A stretch of 64,000 bases of DNA from NCBI RefSeq assembly GCF_003598715.1, contig NZ_QZFU01000019.1, positions 124,001 through 188,000 on the forward strand, given 5' to 3'. The notes beneath the pieces were generated by a model that was not told where the DNA came from, made no database searches, and saw nothing but the letters and a program-made list of their open reading frames with translations. Positions within the stretch are counted from its first letter, which is position 1; the number at the start of each line of letters is the position of its first letter. The stretch is from Nocardia panacis (GTDB lineage Bacteria; Actinomycetota; Actinomycetes; Mycobacteriales; Mycobacteriaceae). The position numbers and the translations under genes are program-made. Below, in pieces: positions 25,699 through 33,815 of this stretch.

Positions 25699-26804
25699 CC
25701 TCCGGCGCGACGATCCAACTCGACAACGTCACCAAACGCTATCCCGGACAACCCGATCCGGCCGTCGACGCCGTCACCCTCACCATCGCGGCGGGCGAGA
25801 TCGTGGTCCTGGTCGGACCGTCCGGCTGCGGCAAGACCACCACGCTGCGCATGATCAACCGGCTGATCGAACCCACCTCCGGGGTCCTCACCATCGACGG
25901 CCGCGCCGTCACCGGACTCGACCCGAACGAATTGCGCAGGGGTATCGGCTATTCCATTCAGCAAGGCGGGCTGTTCCCGCATATGACCGTCGCGCGGAAT
26001 GTGGCGACCGTGCCGGAACTGCTCGGATGGCGGCGGTCGCGAACAGCCGCGCGGGTGGAGGAGATGCTCACCCTGGTCGGACTCGATCCGGCCGTCTTCG
26101 GCGACCGCTATCCGCGGCAACTCTCCGGCGGTCAGCAGCAGCGGGTCGGCGTGGCACGGGCACTGGCGGCCGATCCACCGGTACTGCTGATGGACGAACC
26201 CTTCGGCGCGGTCGACGCGATCACCCGAGGTCAGCTACAGAGCGAATTACTACGACTGCAAAGCGAATTGGGCAAGACGATCGTCTTCGTCACCCACGAT
26301 ATCGGTGAGGCGATCCGGCTCGGCGACCGCATCGCCGTGCTCGGCGACCGCTCCCGCATCCTCCAGTACGACACCCCGTCCGCCATTCTCGCCGCGCCCG
26401 CCGACGACGCGGTGGCCGGCCTTCTCGGCGCGGACGCGGCGCTGAGGCGGCTCACCCTCATCCGAGTCGGCGAACTCGCACTCGGTACGTATCCGATTGC
26501 CGTGCAGGATGATCCAGTCGAACCGCTGCGCGCCGCACTCGCGAGCGGCGGGTGGGGGCTGGTGCTCGACGACCGGCGACGGCCGCTGCGCTGGGTCTGC
26601 TCCGAACATCTGCAGGGAGCGGATTCGCTGCGCGAGCGCGGATCCCCGCTCGGCGCGACGGTCACCGTACAGGCCACCCTTCAAGAGGCACTGGCCGCAT
26701 TGCTGTCCCAGAGCTCGGCGGCGGCAGCGGTCGTCGGGCCGGACGGCGCGTACACGGGCGTCGTCACGGCGGCCGCGCTGGTCGCACGGTTGGGGTCCGC
26801 ATGA
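25695..26804 (+). CDS. OpuC/ProV-type osmoprotectant ABC ATPase with CBS-like tail
   Basis: A 369-residue ATPase: Walker A LVGPSGCGKTT, Q-loop YSIQQGGLFPHMTV, signature LSGGQQQRVGVARAL, Walker B VLLMDEPFGAVD, H-loop FVTHDIGEAI. After residue 240 a tandem CBS-like region follows (GWGLVLDDRRRPLRWV, AAAVVGPDGAYTGVVT). In OpuA/ProV relatives such regions tune transport to osmolarity. It overlaps the genes on both sides by 4 bp (ATGA), so the four-gene operon is translated in a coupled manner. Confidence 0.92.
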   Translation: MTSGATIQLDNVTKRYPGQPDPAVDAVTLTIAAGEIVVLVGPSGCGKTTTLRMINRLIEPTSGVLTIDGRAVTGLDPNELRRGIGYSIQQGGLFPHMTVARNVATVPELLGWRRSRTAARVEEMLTLVGLDPAVFGDRYPRQLSGGQQQRVGVARALAADPPVLLMDEPFGAVDAITRGQLQSELLRLQSELGKTIVFVTHDIGEAIRLGDRIAVLGDRSRILQYDTPSAILAAPADDAVAGLLGADAALRRLTLIRVGELALGTYPIAVQDDPVEPLRAALASGGWGLVLDDRRRPLRWVCSEHLQGADSLRERGSPLGATVTVQATLQEALAALLSQSSAAAAVVGPDGAYTGVVTAAALVARLGSA

Positions 26805-27556
26805 GAAGTGTGCGAATCGTTTCCCAGCGCGCCGAGCGCGTGCGACTGTTCGCCCAGCCCGTGCTCGTGCTCGCACTGACGGCCGGTGTACTGGTGTGGG
26901 CCTTCGCCCGCGATCTCACCGTCACACAGCGCACCAGCCTGAACGCGGTGAGCGTCGCGGCCGCGACTTGGCAGCACGTACGGATCAGCGCCACCGTCAC
27001 CCTGCTCGTACTCGTCGTCGCGGTCCCGCTCGGCACCCTGCTCACCCGGCCCGGATTCCGCCGCCTGGCACCGGTTTTCGTCGCGGTGGCCAATCTCGGC
27101 GCCGCCGCGCCCGCCATCGGACTCATCGTGCTGACCTACTTGCTGACCCGCACCACCGGCTTCTGGGTCGGTGTCGCGCCCATCGCGTTCGCCTCGCTGC
27201 TGCCGGTGCTCGGCAACACCATTCTCGGCTACCGCGCCGTGGATCCGATGCTGATCGACGCCGGGCGCGGGCAGGGCATGTCAGCGGCAATGGTGCTGCG
27301 CCGCATCGAATTCCCGCTCGCGGTGCCGTTCATTCTGGCCGGGCTGCGCACCACGCTGGTGTTGGCGGTCGGGTCGGCGACGCTGTCGTTCCTGGTGAGC
27401 GCGGGCGGGCTCGGCATACTCATCGATACCGGATACAAGCTGCGCGATCATGTCACCCTCGTGGTGGGCGCGGTGCTGGTGATGGCGCTGGCACTGCTCG
27501 TCGACTGGCTCGGCGCGCTGGCGCAACGTTGGTTCGGGCCGAGGGGCCTGCGTTGA
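26801..27556 (+). CDS. OpuC-type osmoprotectant ABC permease (second)
   Basis: A 251-residue membrane protein with five or six helices. The contact loop is MLIDAGRGQGMSAAMVLRRIEFPLAVPFILAGLR, close to that of the first permease, and FLVSAGGLGILIDTGYKLRD follows. It starts with ATG overlapping the ATPase stop codon. With the first permease it would form a heterodimeric channel for betaine, choline, carnitine or a related compound. The exact substrate cannot be read from the sequence. Confidence 0.9.
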   Translation: MRSVRIVSQRAERVRLFAQPVLVLALTAGVLVWAFARDLTVTQRTSLNAVSVAAATWQHVRISATVTLLVLVVAVPLGTLLTRPGFRRLAPVFVAVANLGAAAPAIGLIVLTYLLTRTTGFWVGVAPIAFASLLPVLGNTILGYRAVDPMLIDAGRGQGMSAAMVLRRIEFPLAVPFILAGLRTTLVLAVGSATLSFLVSAGGLGILIDTGYKLRDHVTLVVGAVLVMALALLVDWLGALAQRWFGPRGLR

Positions 27557-28509
27557 TCCGGCGCGTAATCGCCTGCGCCGCCGCTATTCTCCTGTGCGGC
27601 GGCTGCGGATTGCATTCCGGTGGCGCGGTGCCGCTGCGGGTCGGACCGGGCAGTATCGGACCGGATCCCGAACTCGCGGGAGTCGAGGTGACCGTGGGCT
27701 CGAAGGATTTCACCGAACAGAACATCCTCGGCTACCTCATCGAATTCGCGCTCACCGCCGCGGGCGCGCGGGTGCGGGATCTGACGAACATCCATGGCTC
27801 CAATAGCGTTCGCGACGCGCAACTGCACGGTCAGATCGATATCGCCTACGACTACACCGGCACCGGCTGGATCAACTACCTGGGCAACGAGGTCCCGATC
27901 CCGCAGGAGGCGGACCAGTTCGCCGCCGTGCGGCAGGCGGATCTCGCGAACGGCATCGTCTGGGCGGATATGGCCCCGATGAACAACACCTACGCCCTGG
28001 TCACCTCCGGGCAGCAACCGGGTGTGACGACGCTGTCCGATTACACCCGGCTCGTCGCGTCCGATCCGGGCGCGGCCACCACCTGTGTCGGGACCGAATT
28101 CAGTGTGCGCCAAGACGGTTTTCCTGGCATGGCACGCAAGTACGGGATCGACCCAACTGCGGACCGGCTGCGGATCATGCAGGACGCGCTGGTCTACCAG
28201 GCGGTGGCCGACGCGCGGGACTGCCGCTTCGGCTCGGTGGCCGCCACCGACGGCCGCATTCGCGCGTTGGGCCTGCGACTTCTGGTCGACGATCGCGGCT
28301 TCTTCCCCAAATACAATGCGGCCCTGGTTATTCGGAAACCCTTCGCCGACGCCCACCCGCAGGTGGCCGCGCTGCTGGCCCCGATCTCGGCGCTGCTCAC
28401 CAATGACACCGTCACCGAACTCAATCGGCAGGTGGATGTGGACGGACGCGAACCCGCCGACGTGGCGCGCGACTGGATGGTCGAGCGAGGCTTCGTCACC
28501 GCACGCTGA
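27553..28509 (+). CDS. OpuCC/OpuAC-type osmoprotectant-binding lipoprotein
   Basis: A 318-residue binding protein. The signal peptide (MIRRVIACAAAILLCGGC) ends with Cys18, the probable lipidation site, although the preceding C-G-G is not the best lipobox. The mature protein starts a typical domain with VTVGSKDFTEQNILGYLIEF and has YDYTGTGWINYLG, where the aromatic residues that cage a quaternary ammonium usually lie. TTG at 27553 overlaps the stop of the permease gene, completing the operon. Osmotic adaptation is the expected role; related proteins can bind other trimethylated compounds such as ergothioneine. Confidence 0.88.
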   Translation: MIRRVIACAAAILLCGGCGLHSGGAVPLRVGPGSIGPDPELAGVEVTVGSKDFTEQNILGYLIEFALTAAGARVRDLTNIHGSNSVRDAQLHGQIDIAYDYTGTGWINYLGNEVPIPQEADQFAAVRQADLANGIVWADMAPMNNTYALVTSGQQPGVTTLSDYTRLVASDPGAATTCVGTEFSVRQDGFPGMARKYGIDPTADRLRIMQDALVYQAVADARDCRFGSVAATDGRIRALGLRLLVDDRGFFPKYNAALVIRKPFADAHPQVAALLAPISALLTNDTVTELNRQVDVDGREPADVARDWMVERGFVTAR

Positions 28510-28664
28510 TACTTGTAGTTGCCCGTGAATCCGCACGTTTTTCGGGATGCCCCGGCGGTAATCTCTGAGGTACCCACCCCCTCGTCGACCCCGCGATCGC
28601 GGGCGTTCGCCGATCCGAGTACCGCACAGTGCGTTCGGGGCAGTGCGCGGGCCGAAAGGAAGTC

Positions 28665-29531
28665 ATGGCAGGCAAGCGCACCGTCCTCACCGTCCGACTG
28701 CGGCGGCTGGCCGCGCAACTGTTCGAGATGCGCGAGCATGCCGGGCTCAGCAAGGAGGATGTCAGCGGGCGGACGGGTATCAATGTCACCACGCTGTACC
28801 GGATCGAGACCGCCCAGGCCAGACCGCAGCGACGCACCCTCACGGCCATGCTCGACCTGTACGGCGTCACCGAGCAGCAGCGAGCCGACGCGATCCAGTT
28901 GCTGGCCGACGCGCTGCGCCCCGGCATGTCGCGGCCCTACGAGGCGAGCCTGTCGGAGGTCTACGCCGCCTACATCAATTTCGAATCCGAGGCGCTCTCG
29001 GCCCGGCACTACCAAACCTCGTATATTCCGGGCCTTTTGCAGACCGAGCAGTACGCCATGGCCGTCATAGATACCGCCATGCCCAAATTGGAGGGTCCGG
29101 TCCTCGAGCATCGGGCGCGCGCCAGAATGGATCGCGCCTCGGTGCTCACCAAAGACGACGCGCTGGAGCTATGGGTGGTAATGGACGAGGCGGCCATCCG
29201 CCGGGTGGTCGGCGGGCAGGCCGTGATGCGCGGCCAACTGGACCGGCTGCTACAGGACATCAAGCGCAAGAATGTCATCCTGCAGATCCTGCCGTTCGAA
29301 GCGGGTGCGCATCCGGGGATGGCCGGCTCGTTCACCCTGCTCGACTTCCACGATCCCGCCGATCCGGAACTGGTCTACGTGGAGGGGATCGCGGGCGACG
29401 AACTCATCGAGGGTCATCCCGAGATCCGCCGCTTCGGCGTCATCTTCGATCAACTGCGGGCCATGGCGCTCAGCCCGCGCGATTCCACCGCCATGATCGC
29501 CGAAGCCGCGCTGGCTCTCGGTGGGCGTTAG
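28665..29531 (+). CDS. XRE-family regulator with DUF5753
   Basis: A 288-residue protein. It has an N-terminal helix-turn-helix (LFEMREHAGLSKEDVSGRTGINVTTLYRIETAQARPQ) followed by the DUF5753 region (ISFE-like YINFESEALSARHYQTSYIPGLLQTEQYA, then LQILPFEAGAHPGMAGSFTLLDF). Such proteins are very common in Streptomyces and Nocardia and often sit beside a small DUF397 gene; none is present here. The ATG at 28665 has GAAAGGA upstream. Its end overlaps the convergent ABC-2 permease gene by 4 bp. Target genes are unknown. Confidence 0.86.
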   Translation: MAGKRTVLTVRLRRLAAQLFEMREHAGLSKEDVSGRTGINVTTLYRIETAQARPQRRTLTAMLDLYGVTEQQRADAIQLLADALRPGMSRPYEASLSEVYAAYINFESEALSARHYQTSYIPGLLQTEQYAMAVIDTAMPKLEGPVLEHRARARMDRASVLTKDDALELWVVMDEAAIRRVVGGQAVMRGQLDRLLQDIKRKNVILQILPFEAGAHPGMAGSFTLLDFHDPADPELVYVEGIAGDELIEGHPEIRRFGVIFDQLRAMALSPRDSTAMIAEAALALGGR

Positions 29532-30334
29532 CTACGACTGGCCCGCCGATACCCCACGGCCGCCGGAATCGCGAAAACCACTATCGCCCCAGCCGAATAC
29601 GCGATGGTGATCAGTAGCGGCCCGCGCACCGGACCACCGAGCGCCAAGCCGCGCATGGCGTCGATGGCGTAGCTCATCGGCTGATGCCGCACGATCGGGC
29701 GCGCCCATGCCGGATAGGCGACCAGTGGCACGAATCCGCTGCTGAAGAACATCAGAATCGACGACCCCAGCGAAACCGCCTCGACCAGAGCGGCTTTCGC
29801 GCTGAATACCGCCAGCGCGGTCACGACGGTGGCGAAGCCGAGCCCGAACAGCAGCGGCACCCCGAACAGCGCGACACCCGCCAGAACCCCGCGCTGGAAT
29901 CGGAAGCCGAGCGCCACGCCGACCGCGAACAGCACCATGGTGCACAGCAGGATGCGCACCGCCTCGGCCAGGATGCGCGCGGCCAGCCCCGAGGCGCGGT
30001 GCACCGGCAGCACCCAGAAGCGGGCCAGCAGACCGGCATCCCGCTCGCGCCCGAGGGTGATCGCCCCGGCCAGCGAGCCCGACATGACACCCACCAGCGA
30101 GACCATCGGCACCGAGCCGTAGAGCGCGCTCGCCCCGGAGAAGGCCGAGATCTGGCGGCCCAGCACGATATTCAACATGATCAGCAGCAGCGCGGGAAAC
30201 AGCAGCGACTGCACCATGGTCAGCGGATCGCGCCACCACCGCAGCAACAGCCGCTTTGTTTGAATCATGGTCTGCGGCAGAAACATACGAATGTTCTCGG
30301 TCTGCCTCGCGACCACCGGGAGCGCGGCCGTCAT
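29528..30334 (-). CDS. ABC-2 type permease (DrrC-like)
   Basis: A 268-residue exporter permease with about six helices. It has the N-terminal amphipathic TKRLLLRWWRDPLTMVQSLLFP and the ABC-2 signature region GLLARFWVLPVHRASGLAARILAEAVR. It closes with FFSSGFVPLVAYPAWARPIVRHQPMSYAIDAMRGLALGG, typical of the DrrB/DrrC group. It is coupled to the upstream permease by an ATGA overlap. No ATPase gene accompanies the pair, so energy must come from an ATPase encoded elsewhere, or the genes are a remnant. The substrate, possibly a lipid or antibiotic, is unknown. Confidence 0.86.
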   Translation of the reverse strand: MTAALPVVARQTENIRMFLPQTMIQTKRLLLRWWRDPLTMVQSLLFPALLLIMLNIVLGRQISAFSGASALYGSVPMVSLVGVMSGSLAGAITLGRERDAGLLARFWVLPVHRASGLAARILAEAVRILLCTMVLFAVGVALGFRFQRGVLAGVALFGVPLLFGLGFATVVTALAVFSAKAALVEAVSLGSSILMFFSSGFVPLVAYPAWARPIVRHQPMSYAIDAMRGLALGGPVRGPLLITIAYSAGAIVVFAIPAAVGYRRASRS

Positions 30335-31176
30335 CGCGCCCGCCGCACCGCGACGACCGCCGAGGCCGCGCCGAAGACCAGCACCATACCCAGCGGCCAG
30401 GCCAACGCGGGACCCATGATCGGCCAATCCACCGCGCCCGCGTTGCCCGTCGAATCCCCGGCCAGCGCCCGCAGCCCGTAGATGAACTGCGAGATGGGTT
30501 GATTGCGCGCGAAACCCTGTATCCAGGTGGGGAATTGCTCGGCGGGCGCGAATCCGGCCGACACCATGCCGAGGATGAGCTGCGGCAGGATCAGCGCCTG
30601 TGTGGTGGCCTCCGGACTGCGCGAGACCGTCCCGAGCAGATCGGCCCCCAGGCACAGGGCCAGCCCGATCAGCAGCGCGTAGCCTATGAATCCCATCGTG
30701 TCCCAATTACTTCCGTAGAAACGGAAGCCAATGACCCGCCCGCACACCACCGCCGCCGCCAACGCGATCCCGGCGCGGTAGAGCGCCGCGGTGATCCGCG
30801 CGCCGAGCGGGATGACCGCGGCCATCGGCATGGAGCCGAACCGCTGATTGAGCCCGTCGCGGGCATCGACGGCGGCGCGGAAGGAGGCGGAGATGGCGCA
30901 GAATGCCACGGCCTGCATGACGATCATCGGCATGAGGAATTGCGCGTAGCTGCTCAGACCGTGCCCGAAGACCGTCATGACCAGATTCAGCGGTACATAG
31001 AAGCCGACGGTGAACACGGTCGGCGCGAGCAGCGCCATGATCACTTCGCCATTGCGCAGTGAGGGCCGAATCAGCCTGCGCGCCAAGACCCACCACTGCG
31101 CGAGCGGCGCGGTGCGCGGACCGGGCGCGTCGACCAGCCTCCGCGCCCGTGTCGCTGCCGTTTTGTCGCTCGACAT
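30331..31176 (-). CDS. ABC-2 type permease (DrrB-like)
   Basis: A 281-residue membrane protein. The cytoplasmic N-terminus ends LAQWWVLARRLIRPSLRNGEVIMALLAPTVFTVGFYVPL, followed by about six helices. The ABC-2 region reads LNQRFGSMPMAAVIPLGARITAALYRAGIALA, and the C-terminal half has MVSAGFAPAEQFPTWIQGFARNQPISQFIYGLRALAGD. The ATG at 31176 is preferred, although GGAGGG abuts it too closely to be an ideal ribosome site. Longer in-frame extensions reach into the divergent promoter region. It is the first gene of a two-permease unit. Confidence 0.84.
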   Translation of the reverse strand: MSSDKTAATRARRLVDAPGPRTAPLAQWWVLARRLIRPSLRNGEVIMALLAPTVFTVGFYVPLNLVMTVFGHGLSSYAQFLMPMIVMQAVAFCAISASFRAAVDARDGLNQRFGSMPMAAVIPLGARITAALYRAGIALAAAVVCGRVIGFRFYGSNWDTMGFIGYALLIGLALCLGADLLGTVSRSPEATTQALILPQLILGMVSAGFAPAEQFPTWIQGFARNQPISQFIYGLRALAGDSTGNAGAVDWPIMGPALAWPLGMVLVFGAASAVVAVRRAR

Positions 31177-31395
31177 CCCTCCATGGTGCGCGCTCTCCCC
31201 CGCCGCGACCGGCCCTTCCCGCTCCGCGCCGCATGTCGCGCCCCGCACCTCGCGCACCGGTGCGCCCGGCCCGCGCGCCGAATCGGGTGCCGCAGAGGCG
31301 GAGAATCTCGCGAAACACCCTGTATGGCAGAGATTTACAACCGTCGGAGAGCGCTCGGGTGACGACCGCCGCCGATCTGGGTAAGGTATGCGCCG

Positions 31396-31932
31396 ATGAC
31401 CAGCATGGAAGCCCGTTCCGGTGACGCGGCTCGAACGGTGCCCCTGCCCAATCCGTGGGACCTGAACGCCTACCTCGCCGCGGTGGCCGCGCACCGAGGA
31501 CGCCCGATCGCACTGCGCCCCGTCCCGGCGGCGGTGCTCGATGAGACAGCCTGCCGTGTCGGCGCGCTCTGGCTCGCCCGCGGCCACGACGACATCATCG
31601 TCTACGACGATTCGGCGGGCGGCCGCGCCACCGAGCACGTCGTCCTGCACGGGATAGGGCATCTGCTGCTGGGCCACGGCCCGGCCGAGGCCCACGCCCA
31701 GGGTCTCGGCTCGGCCGCGCTCGACCGTTCAGCCTCGGTCGAGCGCCTGCCCGCCCGCCTGGCGGCGGCCCTGCCGACCATCTCCGCGCAGTCGATCCGA
31801 CATGTCTTGGGCCACCGGGAGTTTCGGCCGGATCAGGAGCGCGACGCGGAGGTCTTCGCGGATATGACCATGGTCTACGCGACGCTGCCGCGCCGTAGGC
31901 GGCGCTCGTGGTGGCCCTTCGGGCGACGCTGA
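31396..31932 (+). CDS. ImmA/IrrE-like protein with degenerate zinc motif
   Basis: A 178-residue protein resembling the small ImmA/IrrE-type metallopeptidases of actinobacteria (PLPNPWDLNAYLAAVAAHRGRPI, then IIVYDDSAGGRATEHVVLHGIGHLLLGHGP). The expected H-E-x-x-H is HGIGH (residues 85-89): the catalytic Glu is Gly86 (GGG codon, one base from GAG), while both His ligands remain. A later acidic helix (QERDAEVFADMTM) could still give the third ligand. Peptidase activity is therefore doubtful. The tail is very basic (LPRRRRRSWWPFGRR). A convergent DUF4254 gene follows. Confidence 0.78.
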   Translation: MTSMEARSGDAARTVPLPNPWDLNAYLAAVAAHRGRPIALRPVPAAVLDETACRVGALWLARGHDDIIVYDDSAGGRATEHVVLHGIGHLLLGHGPAEAHAQGLGSAALDRSASVERLPARLAAALPTISAQSIRHVLGHREFRPDQERDAEVFADMTMVYATLPRRRRRSWWPFGRR

Positions 31933-31944
31933 ACCATCGACGAC

Positions 31945-32409
31945 CTACCAGTGTCTCGAGCGCACCGGTAGCTTGCGCGCACCGCAGCGCAGATCGTCCA
32001 CCAGATCCTGGTACGCGTCGGCCTGTTCGGCCAGACAGACCCAGGCGTCGTAGAAGACGGGGTCGGGCGCACAGGCCAGCGGGATGAACGCTTGCGCGGT
32101 GAGCCGCGCGAGCCGGTCGACCAATTGACCGACCGTCTCGGTGTGCGCCCGCGCGCCGTACACCGGCGCGGGGGTCGCGACCGTGACCCACAGATCGATG
32201 CTGCGAATCAACTGGCCGCGGCGCCGCTCCAGTTTGTCCATTTGGCCGGCCGGGGTGCGCTCGCGGATCTCGTGCAACTGCGCCAGCTCGCCCGCCGCCT
32301 CCAACATGGGGTGATCGTCGTGCGGTAGGCCGCGGCAGGCGAGGAGCAGCAACTCCTTGCGGGGCAAGATGCGGTCGTTCGCGCGATGGGTTGTTTCGGG
32401 ATAGGTCAT
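31945..32409 (-). CDS. DUF4254 domain protein (copy 2)
   Basis: A 154-residue helical protein of the same family as 21360-21803. Shared features in order are an N-terminal LPRKELLLLACRG, the helix LAQLHEIRERTPAGQMDKLERRRGQLIRSIDLWV, the conserved HTETVGQLVDRLARLTAQA, and the C-terminal EQADAYQDLVDDLRCGARKLP. The function is unknown. Its ATG at 32409 has GGGGGAG 8 to 9 nt upstream. It is convergent with the degenerate ImmA/IrrE-like gene. The two copies are clearly diverged, so the duplication is not recent. Confidence 0.78.
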   Translation of the reverse strand: MTYPETTHRANDRILPRKELLLLACRGLPHDDHPMLEAAGELAQLHEIRERTPAGQMDKLERRRGQLIRSIDLWVTVATPAPVYGARAHTETVGQLVDRLARLTAQAFIPLACAPDPVFYDAWVCLAEQADAYQDLVDDLRCGARKLPVRSRHW

Positions 32410-32596
32410 TGGAGTTCACTCCCCCGCCCTGGCCTTGACCACCTGTTTTCCTCGTTGTCCGCAGTATGCCACCGACTCGGCGACGCGCCGAGGGGAATAT
32501 CGGCCGCATCGGCGGACGCCGCAGTGTCCTCAATAGCCAAGAGGTTGCCACAACCGTTGTGGCCGATTACGGGAGCCACCCGAATTTGCCCGAGGG

Positions 32597-33379
32597 TCAA
32601 CCGGACACGCTCGCCGCACCGGTGTCCGCTTCGCGGGGCACGGAGCCGCGCAGATAGTCCGGTCCCCCGACATAGGTGGTGTGGCCGGATTCGGTGTCGG
32701 TGCGGCAGGCGGCCACGACCTCGGCGGCGAATTCGGCGATGGTCGGCAGCGCGGCCTGTCCCCGGCGCACCGCCACCGCGTCCGGATCCCGGCGCTCGAG
32801 CAGTCGCACGATGATGGTGCCGTCGATCATGTCGCCGGAGACGATGCGCAGCGCGATGCCGCGCGCGGACAGTTCCGGGATCATGGCGCGCAGCGCGTCC
32901 TCGCCCGCGCGCTTGCTGCGGGCAATGGGTTCGTAGTCGGCGGGCACCGGTTTGCGACCGTGGAAATGCGCCTGATGGCTGGTGATGAAGATAATGCGCG
33001 TCCCGTCCCCCAGCAGCGGCAGGGCCGTGCGCACCAGATGGACCTGGGCGTCGCGGTTGAGCGTCATCGCGTAGTCGACGGCCGCACCGCGCTCGAGTCC
33101 ACCGGAAGCGTTGAGCACCAAGGTATCCAAGCGGCCGTGCCGGGCGCCGATGGTCGCGATCATGGCCGCCACCGCGGCCGGGTCCGCGATATCCGCGCCG
33201 AGCGTCTCGCCGCTGCCGCCCGCCGCCGCGATCTCGGCCACCACGGTTTCGGCGCGTCTGCGCTTCTCCCGATAGTTGACGATCACGTGGTCGCCGGCCG
33301 CCGCGAGCTGCCGCGCGGTTTCGGCGCCGATACCGCGAGACGCACCGGTCACCACCGTGATTCGCCGCCGCTGTGTCAT
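32597..33379 (-). CDS. Short-chain dehydrogenase/reductase with unusual active-site spacing
   Basis: A 260-residue SDR. The cofactor motif TGASRGIG is at about residues 11-18, and the NAG-like strand reads LVLNASGG. The putative catalytic region is FITSHQAHFHG followed by YEPIARSKRAGEDALRAM. The Tyr and the next Lys are separated by six residues rather than the usual three, so either this subfamily uses a shifted geometry or it is catalytically altered. The N-terminal basic MTQRRR and NYREKRRRAE suggest NADPH preference. It is divergent from a small HxlR-type regulator that probably controls it. Confidence 0.85.
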   Translation of the reverse strand: MTQRRRITVVTGASRGIGAETARQLAAAGDHVIVNYREKRRRAETVVAEIAAAGGSGETLGADIADPAAVAAMIATIGARHGRLDTLVLNASGGLERGAAVDYAMTLNRDAQVHLVRTALPLLGDGTRIIFITSHQAHFHGRKPVPADYEPIARSKRAGEDALRAMIPELSARGIALRIVSGDMIDGTIIVRLLERRDPDAVAVRRGQAALPTIAEFAAEVVAACRTDTESGHTTYVGGPDYLRGSVPREADTGAASVSG

Positions 33380-33427
33380 ACCACCCTCCGGTTCGCTTCT
33401 AATTCAGAACTACTATCCTGGTTCGAA

Positions 33428-33742
33428 ATGAGAAGCGCAAGTCGACCGGCCCGGCGCGATCCGGCACTGGACACCTTGGAATTGCTCGGGCAGCGCTGGA
33501 TGCTGCGCATCCTGTGGGAACTGCGGCCGGGTCCGCTCGGCTTCCTGGAATTGCGCCGCCGCATGGACAATTGCTCCTCCAGCATGCTTTCGGCGCGCCT
33601 ACAGCAGTTGCAGGCCAACGACATCGTGGCCAAGCGCCCCGACAAGGCCTGGGAATTGACCACCGCCGGAAAGGATCTCGGGCGGGTGCTGGACCACCTC
33701 ACCCAGTGGTCGACCAAGTGGCCGGACAGCTCAACCAGGTGA
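33428..33742 (+). CDS. Small HxlR-like winged-helix regulator
   Basis: A 104-residue protein made of just the winged-helix domain: PALDTLELLGQRWMLRILWEL, then FLELRRRMDNCSSSMLSARLQQLQANDIV and the wing WELTTAGKDLGRVL. The start ATG at 33428 follows TATCCT by 8 nt, a possible leaderless promoter. It is divergent from the SDR gene with only 48 bp between, where GGTTCG occurs twice 30 bp apart. The N-terminal Cys of classical HxlR proteins is absent. It probably regulates the SDR gene. Confidence 0.8.
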   Translation: MRSASRPARRDPALDTLELLGQRWMLRILWELRPGPLGFLELRRRMDNCSSSMLSARLQQLQANDIVAKRPDKAWELTTAGKDLGRVLDHLTQWSTKWPDSSTR

Positions 33743-33768
33743 GTCCGCGCCGTCGGCGGCAACGAACG

Positions 33769-33804
33769 CGAAAGGCGGCTTCCCGCAAGGGAAACCGCCT
33801 TTCG
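33769..33804. terminator. Bidirectional hairpin between convergent genes
   Basis: CGAAAGGCGG (33769-33778) pairs with CCGCCTTTCG (33795-33804). The inner TTCCC/GGGAA pairs too, leaving a 4-nt GCAA loop and one mismatch. It lies between the HxlR-type gene and the lipoprotein gene, which converge here. Confidence 0.8.
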
Positions 33805-33815
33805 AAGGGCTCAAC

